A stretch of DNA of 10,979 nucleotides from Deltaproteobacteria bacterium (GCA_019310865.1 JAFDDL010000076.1:1-10979); one strand, 5' to 3'. Shown: positions 1-8,246, counted from the first letter of the stretch. The notes: generated by a model from the sequence alone, not told the origin. Numbers and translations are program-made.

Positions 1-101
1 ACATGTCAATTATTCCAAGCCGTATCAGGCAGTTAAATTAACAGACTGTCTATTTTGAGTCAAGGTGTTTTTCCATGAAAACACACCATTAAATTTGTCA
101 T

Positions 102-129
102 TTGCATTCACGTAAGATGTTGTGATAAT
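102..129 (+). promoter_or_regulatory. Candidate sigma-70 promoter of the phoH-lysC operon
   Basis: A -35-like TTGCAT (102-107) and a -10-like GATAAT (124-129) are separated by 16 nt. A TG dinucleotide one base upstream of the -10 box gives an extended -10 arrangement. Transcription would start near 136, leaving a leader of about 68 nt before the ATG at 204. Nothing else in positions 1-137 looks coding. The -35 box is a weak match, so this is a sequence-pattern call only. Confidence 0.4.
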
Positions 130-203
130 GGAACAGGTTGAGTAGACAATTCGATCCCGGTCGACTCCGGGACGGTTTTTGGACATTAATTGAGCTGCAT
201 TTT

Positions 204-1208
204 ATGCACCCAAAAAAAAATACGATTCACAAACAAATTGAGCTGCCGTTTACGGATCTTGATGCTGCCAGACAGCTTTTTGGAGAACACAACCGCAATC
301 TGAAAAAAATTGCCGATTATTTCTGCATCACCATCGATGCAAGAGGAAACGCGGTGTTCATTCAGGGAGATGATATCGGTGTCAGCCTGGCCAAAAACAT
401 ACTCAATCAGCTCTATGGCCTGATACGTGAAAAATATCCGGTATACCCACAAGATATTGACTATGCCATAAAATTACTCAGTGGCAACGATCGAATCCGG
501 TTAAAGGATATTTTTCTGGATAAGGTGTATGTCACATCCAAAAAAAAGTCGATCACTCCCAAGAGCCTCAATCAGAAAGAATATATCGATGCCATTCGCA
601 GGCATGATATCGTTTTTGGCATCGGGCCGGCCGGAACCGGTAAAACCTATCTGGCCATGGCCATGGCTGTTTCCGCTCTTTCAAAAGGGTTGGTCAGCCG
701 GATCATACTGACTCGCCCGGCGGTGGAAGCCGGCGAAACACTTGGGTTTCTTCCGGGAGACCTTGCTGATAAGGTCGATCCGTATTTGCGACCGCTTTAC
801 GATGCGCTTCACGATATGATGCAATTTGAAAAGGTAGCAAGCTTAATGCAGCAGGGCATCATCGAGGTGGCACCCATCGCCTTTATGCGCGGTCGCACGC
901 TGAATGATTCGTTTGTAATACTGGACGAAGCGCAAAATACCACATCCGAACAGATGAAAATGTTTTTAACCCGAATCGGTTTTAGCTCCAAGGCTGTCAT
1001 AACCGGTGACATCACTCAAATTGATCTTCCCCTCGAAAAACCATCCGGTCTGATTGAATCAAAGAACATTCTACAGGGCATCGACGGCATTGAATTCGTT
1101 TTTTTTACAGAAAGAGATGTGGTCAGGCATAAGCTGGTGCAGGCAATCATCAGGGCATACGATAAACGCGATGCAGCAAGAGATAAAAAATTAAAGCGTA
1201 TTGGTTGA
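204..1208 (+). CDS. phoH: PhoH-like ATPase (YbeZ family)
   Basis: Cytoplasmic P-loop NTPase of the PhoH/YbeZ family, linked in other bacteria to RNA metabolism and to YbeY; its exact reaction is not settled. From the ATG at 204 it has 334 residues, normal for the family. The N-terminal part contains the conserved stretch ARQLFGEHNRNLKKI. The PhoH ATPase core follows, with Walker A GPAGTGKT at about 141-148, the LTRPAVEAGE segment at about 169-178, and Walker B VILDEAQN at about 238-245. An in-frame TTG at 138 would add 22 residues, but these do not look like family sequence and lie almost on the predicted transcription start, so ATG 204 is preferred. The Shine-Dalgarno before 204 is weak (GAG at 192-194). 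It is first in the operon and is followed after 2 nt by the 7TM-HD gene. Confidence 0.93.
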   Translation: MHPKKNTIHKQIELPFTDLDAARQLFGEHNRNLKKIADYFCITIDARGNAVFIQGDDIGVSLAKNILNQLYGLIREKYPVYPQDIDYAIKLLSGNDRIRLKDIFLDKVYVTSKKKSITPKSLNQKEYIDAIRRHDIVFGIGPAGTGKTYLAMAMAVSALSKGLVSRIILTRPAVEAGETLGFLPGDLADKVDPYLRPLYDALHDMMQFEKVASLMQQGIIEVAPIAFMRGRTLNDSFVILDEAQNTTSEQMKMFLTRIGFSSKAVITGDITQIDLPLEKPSGLIESKNILQGIDGIEFVFFTERDVVRHKLVQAIIRAYDKRDAARDKKLKRIG

Positions 1209-1210
1209 TT

Positions 1211-3640
1211 ATGGCCAATAAAAAATCAAATTTTTTAAGCGGTTTCGACACAGTCCATGTGGTGCAATGGGGGATTTTACTCATCCTGACCGCCGTTTTT
1301 ACGGTCATTCTTTACCCCTCACTGGTCATCAAAGAGCATACCTATAAGCTGGGAGAAGTGGCGGATCGAAATATCAAGGCCCCCAATGATTTTTTCATTG
1401 AGGACAGGCAGGCAACCGATAAGAAACGCCAGGATGCCATTCGAAAAATTCGAACCGTTTATGATTTCGATAAACGCGTGACAGCCCGGCTGGTTGAGAA
1501 TATCGACAAGGCCTTCGCCACGCTGGAAAAAATCTATACGCCGCCGCTACCCCTGCCTGCCGATTCGCCTCCCCCCTCTGAACCAGCGCTTGCTGCAGCC
1601 GGTGAAGAGATTCAGCCAAGCGTCCCGGCATTACCGACCCCCACACCGGATGAGACGGCATTGCACCTGAAGCCACAATTTGAAAAATTCTTGGGTGTTT
1701 CCATTAGAGACGGTGCTTATCAGATTTTGTTGCGGGAAAAATTTTCAACAACCATTTCAGACCCGGTGATCGGCATCCTGAAGGAAATCCAAAACAACGG
1801 TGTCGTGGTAGACAAGGAACAGCTTCTCGCAGAAACGGATCGAGGCATTACACTGCGAAACCTTGCGTCCAATTTGGAACATGTAACCACGCGACTGCGC
1901 GCCTATTACGGTCTTGAGCAAGCAAAGACCATGGTGCGGATCATCGGTGACCCGATTCTAAAAGATTACAGTTACCAGCAGCGAAATCTAATCGTCGATT
2001 TAGTGGAACGGCTCATCCTCCCGAACATCACATTAAACCGGATAGAAACGCAGCAACGCAGGCAACAGTCGGTTGCCCAAGTCAAAACGGTCCTCTACCA
2101 AATCAAAGCCGGTGAAATGATCCTGCGAGAGGGGGAACGGGTTACACCGATCCAGCTGAAAAAACTCCAATCGATTCAGTCACCTATTAACAAGGATCAG
2201 GTTTTCGCGAGCAGCTTTGGCGCAGCGCTCTTATTGATGTGTATTTTGGTTACCGTTTACCATGTTCAAATGAATCGAAATGTGAACTTCGATCCCCATA
2301 AACTCAGGAACCTGCTGCTGCTGGCCTCGGTGCTGGCAGCATCATTTTTCATGTCGAAATTATCCATGTCACTGGGAGCTATCCTGACCCAGCAAGGCAT
2401 GTATCCAATGTCAGTGGACTCGATCTATTACGGCCTTCCCATTGCGGCCGGCGCCATGATTATCTGTTTGTTCCTTAACCTTGAAATCGCAATTGCCTTT
2501 GGTCTGGTGTCCGCCATTAGCATGGCGCTTTTTTTCCAGAATCGCTTCGGCCTTTTTGTATATTTTTTCCTCAACAGCACGCTTGCGGCCTATTGGGTCC
2601 AACCATGTCGGGGACGCAAAGTGTTCATCCAGGCCGGCTTGAAGCTTGGGTTGTTGAATGTCCTGACCGTAACGGCGCTTTGCCTTTACACCAACCAGTT
2701 CGACCCCATACACCTCATGTGGAACTGGGCCTTTGCTTTTTTAGGTGGCATTGGCGTGGGTATCATCACCCTGGGGCTGGCCCCGCTTATTGAGCTTGGC
2801 TTTGGCTACACCACGGACATCACGTTGCTGGAACTGGCAAATCTGGATCAGCCGCTCCTGCGCAATTTAATGATCCAGGCTCCCGGCACCTATCATCACT
2901 CGATCATTGTGGGCTCACTGGTGGAAGCAGCGGCAGCCCAGATCAATGCCAATCCGCTGCTGGGAAAGGTATGTGGGTATTACCATGACATCGGCAAAGT
3001 CAATAAACCCCTTTACTTTATTGAAAATCAGCAAAGTGGAAAAAATAAGCACGATAAGCTAGCCCCTTCGATGAGCTCTCTGATCCTCATCTCGCATATC
3101 AAGCACGGCGTTGAAATTGCCACTTCAAAAAAATTAGGCCGGGAAATCATCGATACCATCCGGCAGCATCATGGCACCAGTCTCATCAAATATTTCTTTG
3201 ATAAGGCCCAGCAGCAACGCGGAGAACATGCCGTTAAAATAGAAGATTTCCGATATCCCGGCCCAAAGCCCCAAACCCGCGAAGCCGGCCTGGTTATGTT
3301 GGCCGACGTTGTTGAGGCCGCTTGCCGGACATTGGACAACCCGACACCGGCTCGAATACAGGGTCTCGTTCAAAATTTGATCAATAAAATTTTTTCCGAT
3401 GGCCAGCTTGACAATTGTGAGTTGACATTGAAGGATCTGCATAATATTGCCAAAAGCTTCAATAAAATATTAAATGGTATTTACCACCATCGAATCGAGT
3501 ACCCTGATTCCTCCGCGCCGAGAAACGGAAAAGGAAAAAATGGCAATTCTGATCGACAACCGGCAAAGCAGGCTAAAAATTTGCCCGGCAAAGATAAGGG
3601 AAACAGCTCAGACCATCTTAAGCGCCTTGGATTGTCCTGA
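1211..3640 (+). CDS. pgpH: 7TM-HD membrane phosphohydrolase, PgpH-like c-di-AMP phosphodiesterase
   Basis: An 809-residue membrane protein with the full 7TM receptor-HD layout. An N-terminal membrane anchor lies at about 17-40, followed by a large extracytoplasmic domain to about 330, a cluster of hydrophobic helices at about 334-530 and a cytoplasmic HD domain. Metal-ligand motifs are all visible: YHHS (about 561-564), GYYHDIGK (589-596), SHIKHG (628-633), RQHHG (651-655) and LADVVEA (697-703). Characterised PgpH proteins hydrolyse cyclic di-AMP to pApA, so this is the likely reaction, though substrate cannot be read from sequence alone. Two oddities stand out: a proline-rich insert at about 110-146 inside the extracytoplasmic domain, and a basic, low-complexity C-terminus of about 33 residues that overlaps ybeY. 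ATG 1211 is chosen over TTG 1205, which overlaps the phoH stop codon. Confidence 0.9.
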   Translation: MANKKSNFLSGFDTVHVVQWGILLILTAVFTVILYPSLVIKEHTYKLGEVADRNIKAPNDFFIEDRQATDKKRQDAIRKIRTVYDFDKRVTARLVENIDKAFATLEKIYTPPLPLPADSPPPSEPALAAAGEEIQPSVPALPTPTPDETALHLKPQFEKFLGVSIRDGAYQILLREKFSTTISDPVIGILKEIQNNGVVVDKEQLLAETDRGITLRNLASNLEHVTTRLRAYYGLEQAKTMVRIIGDPILKDYSYQQRNLIVDLVERLILPNITLNRIETQQRRQQSVAQVKTVLYQIKAGEMILREGERVTPIQLKKLQSIQSPINKDQVFASSFGAALLLMCILVTVYHVQMNRNVNFDPHKLRNLLLLASVLAASFFMSKLSMSLGAILTQQGMYPMSVDSIYYGLPIAAGAMIICLFLNLEIAIAFGLVSAISMALFFQNRFGLFVYFFLNSTLAAYWVQPCRGRKVFIQAGLKLGLLNVLTVTALCLYTNQFDPIHLMWNWAFAFLGGIGVGIITLGLAPLIELGFGYTTDITLLELANLDQPLLRNLMIQAPGTYHHSIIVGSLVEAAAAQINANPLLGKVCGYYHDIGKVNKPLYFIENQQSGKNKHDKLAPSMSSLILISHIKHGVEIATSKKLGREIIDTIRQHHGTSLIKYFFDKAQQQRGEHAVKIEDFRYPGPKPQTREAGLVMLADVVEAACRTLDNPTPARIQGLVQNLINKIFSDGQLDNCELTLKDLHNIAKSFNKILNGIYHHRIEYPDSSAPRNGKGKNGNSDRQPAKQAKNLPGKDKGNSSDHLKRLGLS
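3531..3535 (+). promoter_or_regulatory. Ribosome binding site of ybeY
   Basis: AAGGA lies 4 nt before the ATG at 3540. It fixes the start of ybeY inside the end of pgpH. An earlier in-frame ATG at 3474 would add 22 residues that are just the pgpH C-terminus read in another frame and are not YbeY-like. Confidence 0.6.
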
Positions 3641-3998
3641 TGGAGAGCTTTCCATCCTCATCGTGGACGACCCCCAGATTGCCCTGTTAAATCAACAATA
3701 CCTCGACCGTACCGGCCCCACGAATGTGATCGCTTTCCCCATGCAGGAAGGTTTATTTTCCAATATCACACCCGGTTTGCTCGGAGACGTGGTTATCTCC
3801 ATCGATACGGCGGAACGGGAGGGCGCACTTGGGACCGTGGGCCTGGCAACACGGTTTAAGGAACTGCTTGTTCACGGTGTTCTCCATCTGTTTGGCTATG
3901 ATCATGAAACCAAGCCGGATGAAGATAAGATGGCGGAAAAAAACACAGCGATATTGAAACGGATTCAATCCATGAAAGGAGAAATCACCAATGGCTAG
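3540..3998 (+). CDS. ybeY: Endoribonuclease YbeY (rRNA maturation factor)
   Basis: Zinc-dependent single-strand endoribonuclease that acts in 16S rRNA 3' end maturation and ribosome quality control in the cytoplasm. It has 152 residues, typical for the family. The signature HGVLHLFGYDH is at 112-122, with H112, H116 and H122 as the expected zinc ligands. Upstream are the conserved TNVIAFP (61-67) and LGDVVIS (81-87) segments. The start at 3540 has a good ribosome binding site (AAGGA), and the protein then begins at the usual distance from the core. It overlaps the end of pgpH by 101 nt in a different frame and overlaps pdxJ by 8 nt, so translational coupling on both sides is likely. The phoH-ybeY linkage is common across bacteria. 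Confidence 0.95.
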   Translation: MAILIDNRQSRLKICPAKIRETAQTILSALDCPDGELSILIVDDPQIALLNQQYLDRTGPTNVIAFPMQEGLFSNITPGLLGDVVISIDTAEREGALGTVGLATRFKELLVHGVLHLFGYDHETKPDEDKMAEKNTAILKRIQSMKGEITNG

Positions 3999-4710
3999 CT
4001 TGGCAGTAAACGTAGATCATATTGCGACATTGAGACAAGCGCGGCAGGCAACGTATCCGGATCCGGTTTCAGCGGCTATTTTGGCGGAGTTGGGCGGAGC
4101 CGAAGGAATCGTCGTGCATCTACGCGAGGACCGGCGCCACATTCAGGACCGGGATGTCCGGTTGATCCGCGAGGTGGTTCAATCGAAACTGATATTAGAG
4201 ATGGCCGCAACCAGTGAAATGGTCGGCATTGCCATGTCCATCAAACCGGATGTGGTTACACTGGTTCCGGAAAAAAGAGAGGAACTGACCACGGAAGGTG
4301 GTTTGGATCTGGTGGTCCACCAAACCGCCATCGGCGCAACCGTCGGCACTTTGCAAAACGCCGGAATTCCCGTCAGCATATTCATCGATCCGGATCCGGA
4401 GCAGATCAAGCTGGCACACCAGATCGACGCGACCATGGTGGAAATCCACACCGGCACCTATTGTGACGCCACCTCGCCCAAGCGCCGGGCGCAGGAATTT
4501 TCAAAAATTGTGGATGCTGCGAAACTGGCCCACCGGTTGAATCTTGAGGTCAACGCCGGTCACGGATTGTGTTATAATACCGTCAAGGCGTTTAAGGGGT
4601 TAACCGAAATTACTGAATTCAGTATTGGCCACAGTATTGTCGCCAGGGCGTCGCTGGTGGGAATGGAAAAGGCGGTTCGTGAAATGCTCGGACTCGTCAA
4701 GGGACTTTGA
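3991..4710 (+). CDS. pdxJ: Pyridoxine 5'-phosphate synthase PdxJ
   Basis: Condenses 1-deoxy-D-xylulose 5-phosphate with 1-amino-acetone 3-phosphate to pyridoxine 5'-phosphate, the ring-forming step of the DXP-dependent vitamin B6 route. It has 239 residues, full length for this TIM-barrel enzyme. Diagnostic segments are VNVDHIATLRQAR near the start, HLREDRRHIQDRDV (about 43-56), VTLVPEKREELTTEGGLD and the C-terminal GHSIVARA phosphate loop. Residues H43, E70 and H191 sit two positions before the E. coli catalytic H45, E72 and H193, so the active site appears intact. AAAGGAG ends about 10 nt before ATG 3991, inside the end of ybeY. The partner gene pdxA is not in this window, and acpS, which often follows pdxJ in other proteobacteria, is absent. 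Confidence 0.97.
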   Translation: MASLAVNVDHIATLRQARQATYPDPVSAAILAELGGAEGIVVHLREDRRHIQDRDVRLIREVVQSKLILEMAATSEMVGIAMSIKPDVVTLVPEKREELTTEGGLDLVVHQTAIGATVGTLQNAGIPVSIFIDPDPEQIKLAHQIDATMVEIHTGTYCDATSPKRRAQEFSKIVDAAKLAHRLNLEVNAGHGLCYNTVKAFKGLTEITEFSIGHSIVARASLVGMEKAVREMLGLVKGL

Positions 4711-4727
4711 GATCACAATAGAGAGCT

Positions 4728-6359
4728 ATGTTTATTGTCACATCACATCAAATGCGCGAGATGGACAGCCAAACCATCAATACCTTTGGCCTGCCGGGTC
4801 GTTTGCTCATGGAAAACGCAGGGAAAGGGGCCGCTGCATTTTTTACAGAGACCTTCCCTCATTGCGCCGGTCAGCGCGTTGGCATCGTGGCGGGAAAAGG
4901 CAACAATGGCGGCGACGGCTTTGTCATCGCCCGATATCTATCCCGGAATTATCGGACAACTATTTTTCTTCTGGCCCAAGAGACGGATGTCAAGGGAGAT
5001 GCCGCTACCAACCTGGCGTTGGTGAAACAACTTGGCATACCGATTGTCGAAATGCCCGATACCCAGTCCTTCTTAAAAGAAAAAGACAGATTACATCGTC
5101 AGGATGTCTGGATTGACGCCATTTTCGGAACCGGTCTCAAGTCCCATGTGAAAGGGCATTTCAAGAATATCATCTCGTTTTTGAACCATTCCGACAAATC
5201 GGTGTTCAGCGTTGATATTGCCTCGGGGATCGATGCCGATACCGGTCAGGTATGCGGGATATGCATCAACGCTTGCGCTACGGCTACATTTGCCTTTCCG
5301 AAGGTCGGTCACCTGATTTTTCCCGGCGCCGAATTTACCGGCCGGCTAAAGGTGATCGATATCGGAATTCCCACCCCCATTGTCAAACGCGTCCGCCCCG
5401 ATTTGCATGTGCTTACCCCCGATTTGGCCAGGGCAGGCTTGTCGATCAGACCACCGGATGCCCATAAGGGGCAAACCGGACATCTACTGATAGTGGCCGG
5501 ATCACCCGGTAAAACCGGCGCTGGGGCCATGACGGCCGTATCGGCACTTCGAACCGGTGCCGGCCTGGTAACCCTTGGAATTGGCAGCGCATTGAATCCA
5601 ATTATAGAGGCAAACGTTATAGAAGCCATGACCTGTCCTTTGCCGGATAAGGGCACGGGTGTTCTCGGGGAGGTCGCCATGGGCGATATCCTCAATGAAC
5701 TAACGGGTAAGCAATGCCTGGCAATCGGTCCCGGTCTGGGAACGGCGGACGAAACCATTGCCCTGGTGCGCTCGGTTCTGGGAAAATGCCGAATCCCGGT
5801 CGTCATCGACGCAGACGGTCTCAATGCCTTGGCCGGCAGTCCCGACCTTCTAAAACGCCTGGACATTCCGGTCGTATTAACGCCGCATCCAGGGGAAATG
5901 GCCCGGCTGACAGGGATGTCATCCAAATCGATCCAGCAAAACCGTGTCGAATGCGCCCGCCGATTTGCAATCGATTATCACTGCCACCTAGTCTTAAAGG
6001 GGGCCGGAACCGTCGTCGCCCATCCGGATGGCCAGGTCTATCTGAATCTCACCGGAAACGCAGGTATGGCCACAGGCGGCATGGGAGACGTGCTCACCGG
6101 CATCATTGCCGGGCTGATTGCCCAGGGCGCGTCGGCACAAGCCGCTGCGGTGGCAGGCGTTTATTTACACGGTGCAGCCGGCGATGCGGGCGCAACATCA
6201 ACGGGCCCCCAGGGATTTCTGGCCCGTGAGGTCATGGACGGCATCCCCCGACAAATCAAGCTGCTGCTGGATGACACGCTTCCACGTTTCGTGATTGAAT
6301 GCGACGATACCCTGAATCCACACAAGGCGGGCAGCCGGCCAGAGGCAGGCGGGCCTTGA
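4728..6359 (+). CDS. nnr: Bifunctional NAD(P)HX epimerase / ADP-dependent NAD(P)HX dehydratase
   Basis: Repairs hydrated NADH and NADPH: the N-terminal YjeF_N domain interconverts R and S forms, and the C-terminal ribokinase-like domain dehydrates S-NAD(P)HX using ADP. The protein has 543 residues, slightly long because of a polar C-terminal tail after about residue 520. In the N-domain, NNGGDG (59-64), GTGL (134-137) and DIASGIDADTG (163-173) are seen. In the C-domain, KGQTGHLLIVAGS begins near 247, followed by GPGLG (334-338), VIDADGLNAL (359-368), HPGE (387-390) and NAGMATGGMGDVLTG (444-458) with the expected catalytic Asp454. Both halves look functional. It starts 17 nt after pdxJ and is followed after 9 nt by tsaE; an nnr-tsaE pair is common in bacteria. 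Confidence 0.95.
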   Translation: MFIVTSHQMREMDSQTINTFGLPGRLLMENAGKGAAAFFTETFPHCAGQRVGIVAGKGNNGGDGFVIARYLSRNYRTTIFLLAQETDVKGDAATNLALVKQLGIPIVEMPDTQSFLKEKDRLHRQDVWIDAIFGTGLKSHVKGHFKNIISFLNHSDKSVFSVDIASGIDADTGQVCGICINACATATFAFPKVGHLIFPGAEFTGRLKVIDIGIPTPIVKRVRPDLHVLTPDLARAGLSIRPPDAHKGQTGHLLIVAGSPGKTGAGAMTAVSALRTGAGLVTLGIGSALNPIIEANVIEAMTCPLPDKGTGVLGEVAMGDILNELTGKQCLAIGPGLGTADETIALVRSVLGKCRIPVVIDADGLNALAGSPDLLKRLDIPVVLTPHPGEMARLTGMSSKSIQQNRVECARRFAIDYHCHLVLKGAGTVVAHPDGQVYLNLTGNAGMATGGMGDVLTGIIAGLIAQGASAQAAAVAGVYLHGAAGDAGATSTGPQGFLAREVMDGIPRQIKLLLDDTLPRFVIECDDTLNPHKAGSRPEAGGP

Positions 6360-6368
6360 ACCTTATCC

Positions 6369-6869
6369 ATGAAAACATGTGAAATTCAAACAATCACGCG
6401 AAGCGCAGAGAAAACCGCCGCGCTGGGTTTTGCCATGGGCACCCGTCTCTCCTCAAGTATGATTATCGCGTTGACCGGCGATCTGGGCAGCGGAAAAACC
6501 GCCTTTGTCCAGGGCCTTGCCCGAGGGGTAGGCGTACCGGAATCCTACTATGTGACCAGCCCTTCTTTTACCCTTGTTAACGAGTATCCCGGCCGTATCC
6601 CCCTGATTCATGTGGATCTGTATCGAATTGAAGAACACACTGCCATCGCCGACCTTGGCCTTGACGACCTATTGGGCAGCGGAGTGGCCGCCATCGAATG
6701 GGCCGAAAGAATGGGGCAGGATTTGCCCGGGGAGTATATATCCGTCAAATTGGAAATCTTGAATGACACGACTCGTAAAATTTTATTGAAGGGATATGGA
6801 CTTCCCGCATCGAATGTGTTACACAGCCTCGAAATCGAAATCAGCGCCCAGGCCCAGTCGATGGACTGA
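6369..6869 (+). CDS. tsaE: tRNA t6A biosynthesis ATPase TsaE
   Basis: Small P-loop ATPase that works with TsaD and TsaB in making N6-threonylcarbamoyladenosine at position 37 of ANN-decoding tRNAs. It has 166 residues. Walker A GDLGSGKT is at 37-44, the switch-like TSPSFTLVNEY at 63-73, the conserved HVDLYRIE at 81-88 and the IEWAERMG motif at 109-116. These are the full set of family signatures. The C-terminal 20 or so residues beyond the conserved core are polar and variable. The ribosome binding site is weak, so coupling to nnr, only 9 nt upstream, is plausible. tsaD and tsaB are not in the window. Confidence 0.95.
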   Translation: MKTCEIQTITRSAEKTAALGFAMGTRLSSSMIIALTGDLGSGKTAFVQGLARGVGVPESYYVTSPSFTLVNEYPGRIPLIHVDLYRIEEHTAIADLGLDDLLGSGVAAIEWAERMGQDLPGEYISVKLEILNDTTRKILLKGYGLPASNVLHSLEIEISAQAQSMD

Positions 6870-6903
6870 ACGGCGCATTTTATCTGACTATCTATAGGCA
6901 GTT

Positions 6904-6910
6904 GAAGGAA
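6904..6910 (+). promoter_or_regulatory. Ribosome binding site of lysC, selecting a GTG start
   Basis: GAAGGAA lies 7 nt before GTG 6918. An overlapping ATG at 6916 is out of frame and stops after three codons, so the GTG is the real start. Confidence 0.6.
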
Positions 6911-6917
6911 AGAGAAT

Positions 6918-8138
6918 GTGGGATTAATTGTTCAAAAATACGGTGGAACCTCCGTGGCGGATGTGGAGCGAATCCGCAATGTCGCAAACCGGGTTATCAA
7001 AACATTCGAAAACGGAAACGATGTGGTGGTGGTTCTCTCCGCCATGGCCGGTGTAACGGATAACTTGATCAATATGGCCTACGAGATTTCGGAAAGACCG
7101 GATAAACGAGAGCTCGATGTGTTGATGTCAACCGGGGAACAGACGACCATTGCACTTTTGGCCATGCTGCTCATCGAAAAGGGCTATTCGGCCCGGTCAT
7201 TGCTCGGATTCCAGGCAGAAGTGGCCACAGACTGTGCTTTCGGGAGCGCCCGAATCGTCGATATCGGCGCGACGCGCATCAAAGACCTGCTCAAAGATCG
7301 CCATATCGTGATTGTCGCTGGGTTTCAAGGATGTGACGCACAAGGAAATATCACAACACTGGGCCGAGGTGGCTCCGATACGTCGGCGGTGGCCATTGCC
7401 GCATCGTTGAGGGCGGATGTATGTGAAATCTATACGGACGTAGACGGTATCTACACAACGGACCCGAACATATGCGACAAGGCCCAAAAGCTTGATAAAA
7501 TATGCTACGATGAGATGCTTGAAATGGCCAGCCTGGGCGCAAAGGTGCTGCAAATCAGATCGGTTGAATTTGCCAAGAAGTATAACGTAACCATTCATGT
7601 CCGATCATCATTTTCTGAAGAGGAAGGAACCATCGTGAGTCACGAAGAAGAAAACATGGAGCGTCCGGCCGTTATCGGAATCACCAGCAATAAAAACGAA
7701 TCGCGCATTACACTGCGAAAGGTGCCGGATCGGCCGGGAATCTGCTCGGAAATCTTCACGCCCCTATCAGATGCAAGTATCATTGTAGACATGATTATCC
7801 AGAATGCTCGTGCCGGCGGTTTAACGGACGTTACCTTTACGGTTCTGAAAACCGATTTCCTGCAGGCACAGGAAATCTCCCGTAAAATCGCCGCCGAAAT
7901 CGGTGCGGAAAATGTTTGGGTGGCCGACGACATTGCAAAGGTGTCGGTGACGGGCGTGGGAATGAAGAGTCATACGGGTGTCGCCGCCACAATGTTTACG
8001 GCCCTGGCAAAAGAAAACATCAACATTCGATTGATCAGCACTTCTGAAATACGGATATCCTGTGTGATCGACGAAAGGTACGCGGAACTGGCCGTGCGAG
8101 TTCTCCATAATGCTTTTGGATTGGATAAAGACGCTTAG
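6918..8138 (+). CDS. lysC: Aspartate kinase with two C-terminal ACT domains
   Basis: Phosphorylates aspartate, the first step toward lysine, threonine, methionine and diaminopimelate. It has 406 residues, normal for the short monofunctional class. The amino-acid kinase domain shows KYGGTSV (7-13), STGEQ (71-75), GRGGSDT (149-155) and [12 protein letters not shown] (172-183). Two ACT modules follow: one from about 262 ([10 protein letters not shown]) and one from about 342 ([13 protein letters not shown]), which in relatives bind lysine and/or threonine for feedback control. The start is GTG at 6918. In-frame candidate internal starts at GTG 7635 and ATG 7656 could yield a separate regulatory subunit of about 160-167 residues. 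The gene is last in the operon; pyrF converges on it from the right. Confidence 0.97.
   Translation: MGLIVQKYGGTSVADVERIRNVANRVIKTFENGNDVVVVLSAMAGVTDNLINMAYEISERPDKRELDVLMSTGEQTTIALLAMLLIEKGYSARSLLGFQAEVATDCAFGSARIVDIGATRIKDLLKDRHIVIVAGFQGCDAQGNITTLGRGGSDTSAVAIAASLRADVCEIYTDVDGIYTTDPNICDKAQKLDKICYDEMLEMASLGAKVLQIRSVEFAKKYNVTIHVRSSFSEEEGTIVSHEEENMERPAVIGITSNKNESRITLRKVPDRPGICSEIFTPLSDASIIVDMIIQNARAGGLTDVTFTVLKTDFLQAQEISRKIAAEIGAENVWVADDIAKVSVTGVGMKSHTGVAATMFTALAKENINIRLISTSEIRISCVIDERYAELAVRVLHNAFGLDKDA
7624..7658 (+). promoter_or_regulatory. Candidate internal translation start for a lysC beta subunit
   Basis: AAGGAA (7624-7629) lies 5 nt before an in-frame GTG (7635, codon 240), and an in-frame ATG follows at 7656 (codon 247). 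In Corynebacterium and Bacillus an in-phase internal start at about this position produces the ACT-domain beta subunit. The Shine-Dalgarno-like string also encodes a Glu-rich linker, so its presence could be coincidental. Confidence 0.35.
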
Positions 8139-8182
8139 ACGTGGTTTCAAAACCTCATCTCATGTCCAATGGCTACGTTCTC

Positions 8183-8230
8183 GCATTTTTGAAATCCTCG
8201 AATGTCACCTGTCTGCGGTTTCAAAAACGC
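8183..8230. repeat. Imperfect hairpin between convergent lysC and pyrF
   Basis: Arms 8183-8196 and 8217-8230 pair at 13 of 14 positions (one T-G wobble, one mismatch), around a 20-nt loop. The core is TTTTTGAAA against TTTCAAAAA. A further direct copy of the right arm, GGTTTCAAAA, stands at 8143-8152, so alternative pairing with the left arm is possible. There is no T-run directly after either arm, so it is not a standard intrinsic terminator, although its place between converging genes suggests transcription ending here. It may be one copy of a dispersed intergenic repeat. Confidence 0.5.
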
Positions 8231-8246
8231 TGCGGCCTTGTCATTG

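Noticed and set aside
65..84. GTGTTTT/AAAACAC hairpin upstream of phoH as a terminator
   Set aside because: The 7-bp stem is AT-rich and has no T-run after it. It may be chance or the tail of an upstream feature outside the window.
128..145. Five-codon ATG-TAG frame before phoH as a leader peptide
   Set aside because: Its ATG overlaps the candidate -10 box, so it would not be transcribed from that promoter.
138..203. 22-residue N-terminal extension of PhoH from TTG 138
   Set aside because: It lies at the predicted transcription start, lacks a well-placed ribosome binding site, and the residues do not resemble PhoH family N-termini.
4625..5116. Plus-strand 163-codon frame across the pdxJ-nnr junction
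   Set aside because: It overlaps two well-supported genes and its product is Arg/Cys/Trp-rich without domain features.
5309..5926. Minus-strand 205-codon open frame inside nnr
   Set aside because: It is a shadow of the strongly conserved NAD(P)HX dehydratase domain, with no recognisable motif and no ribosome binding context.
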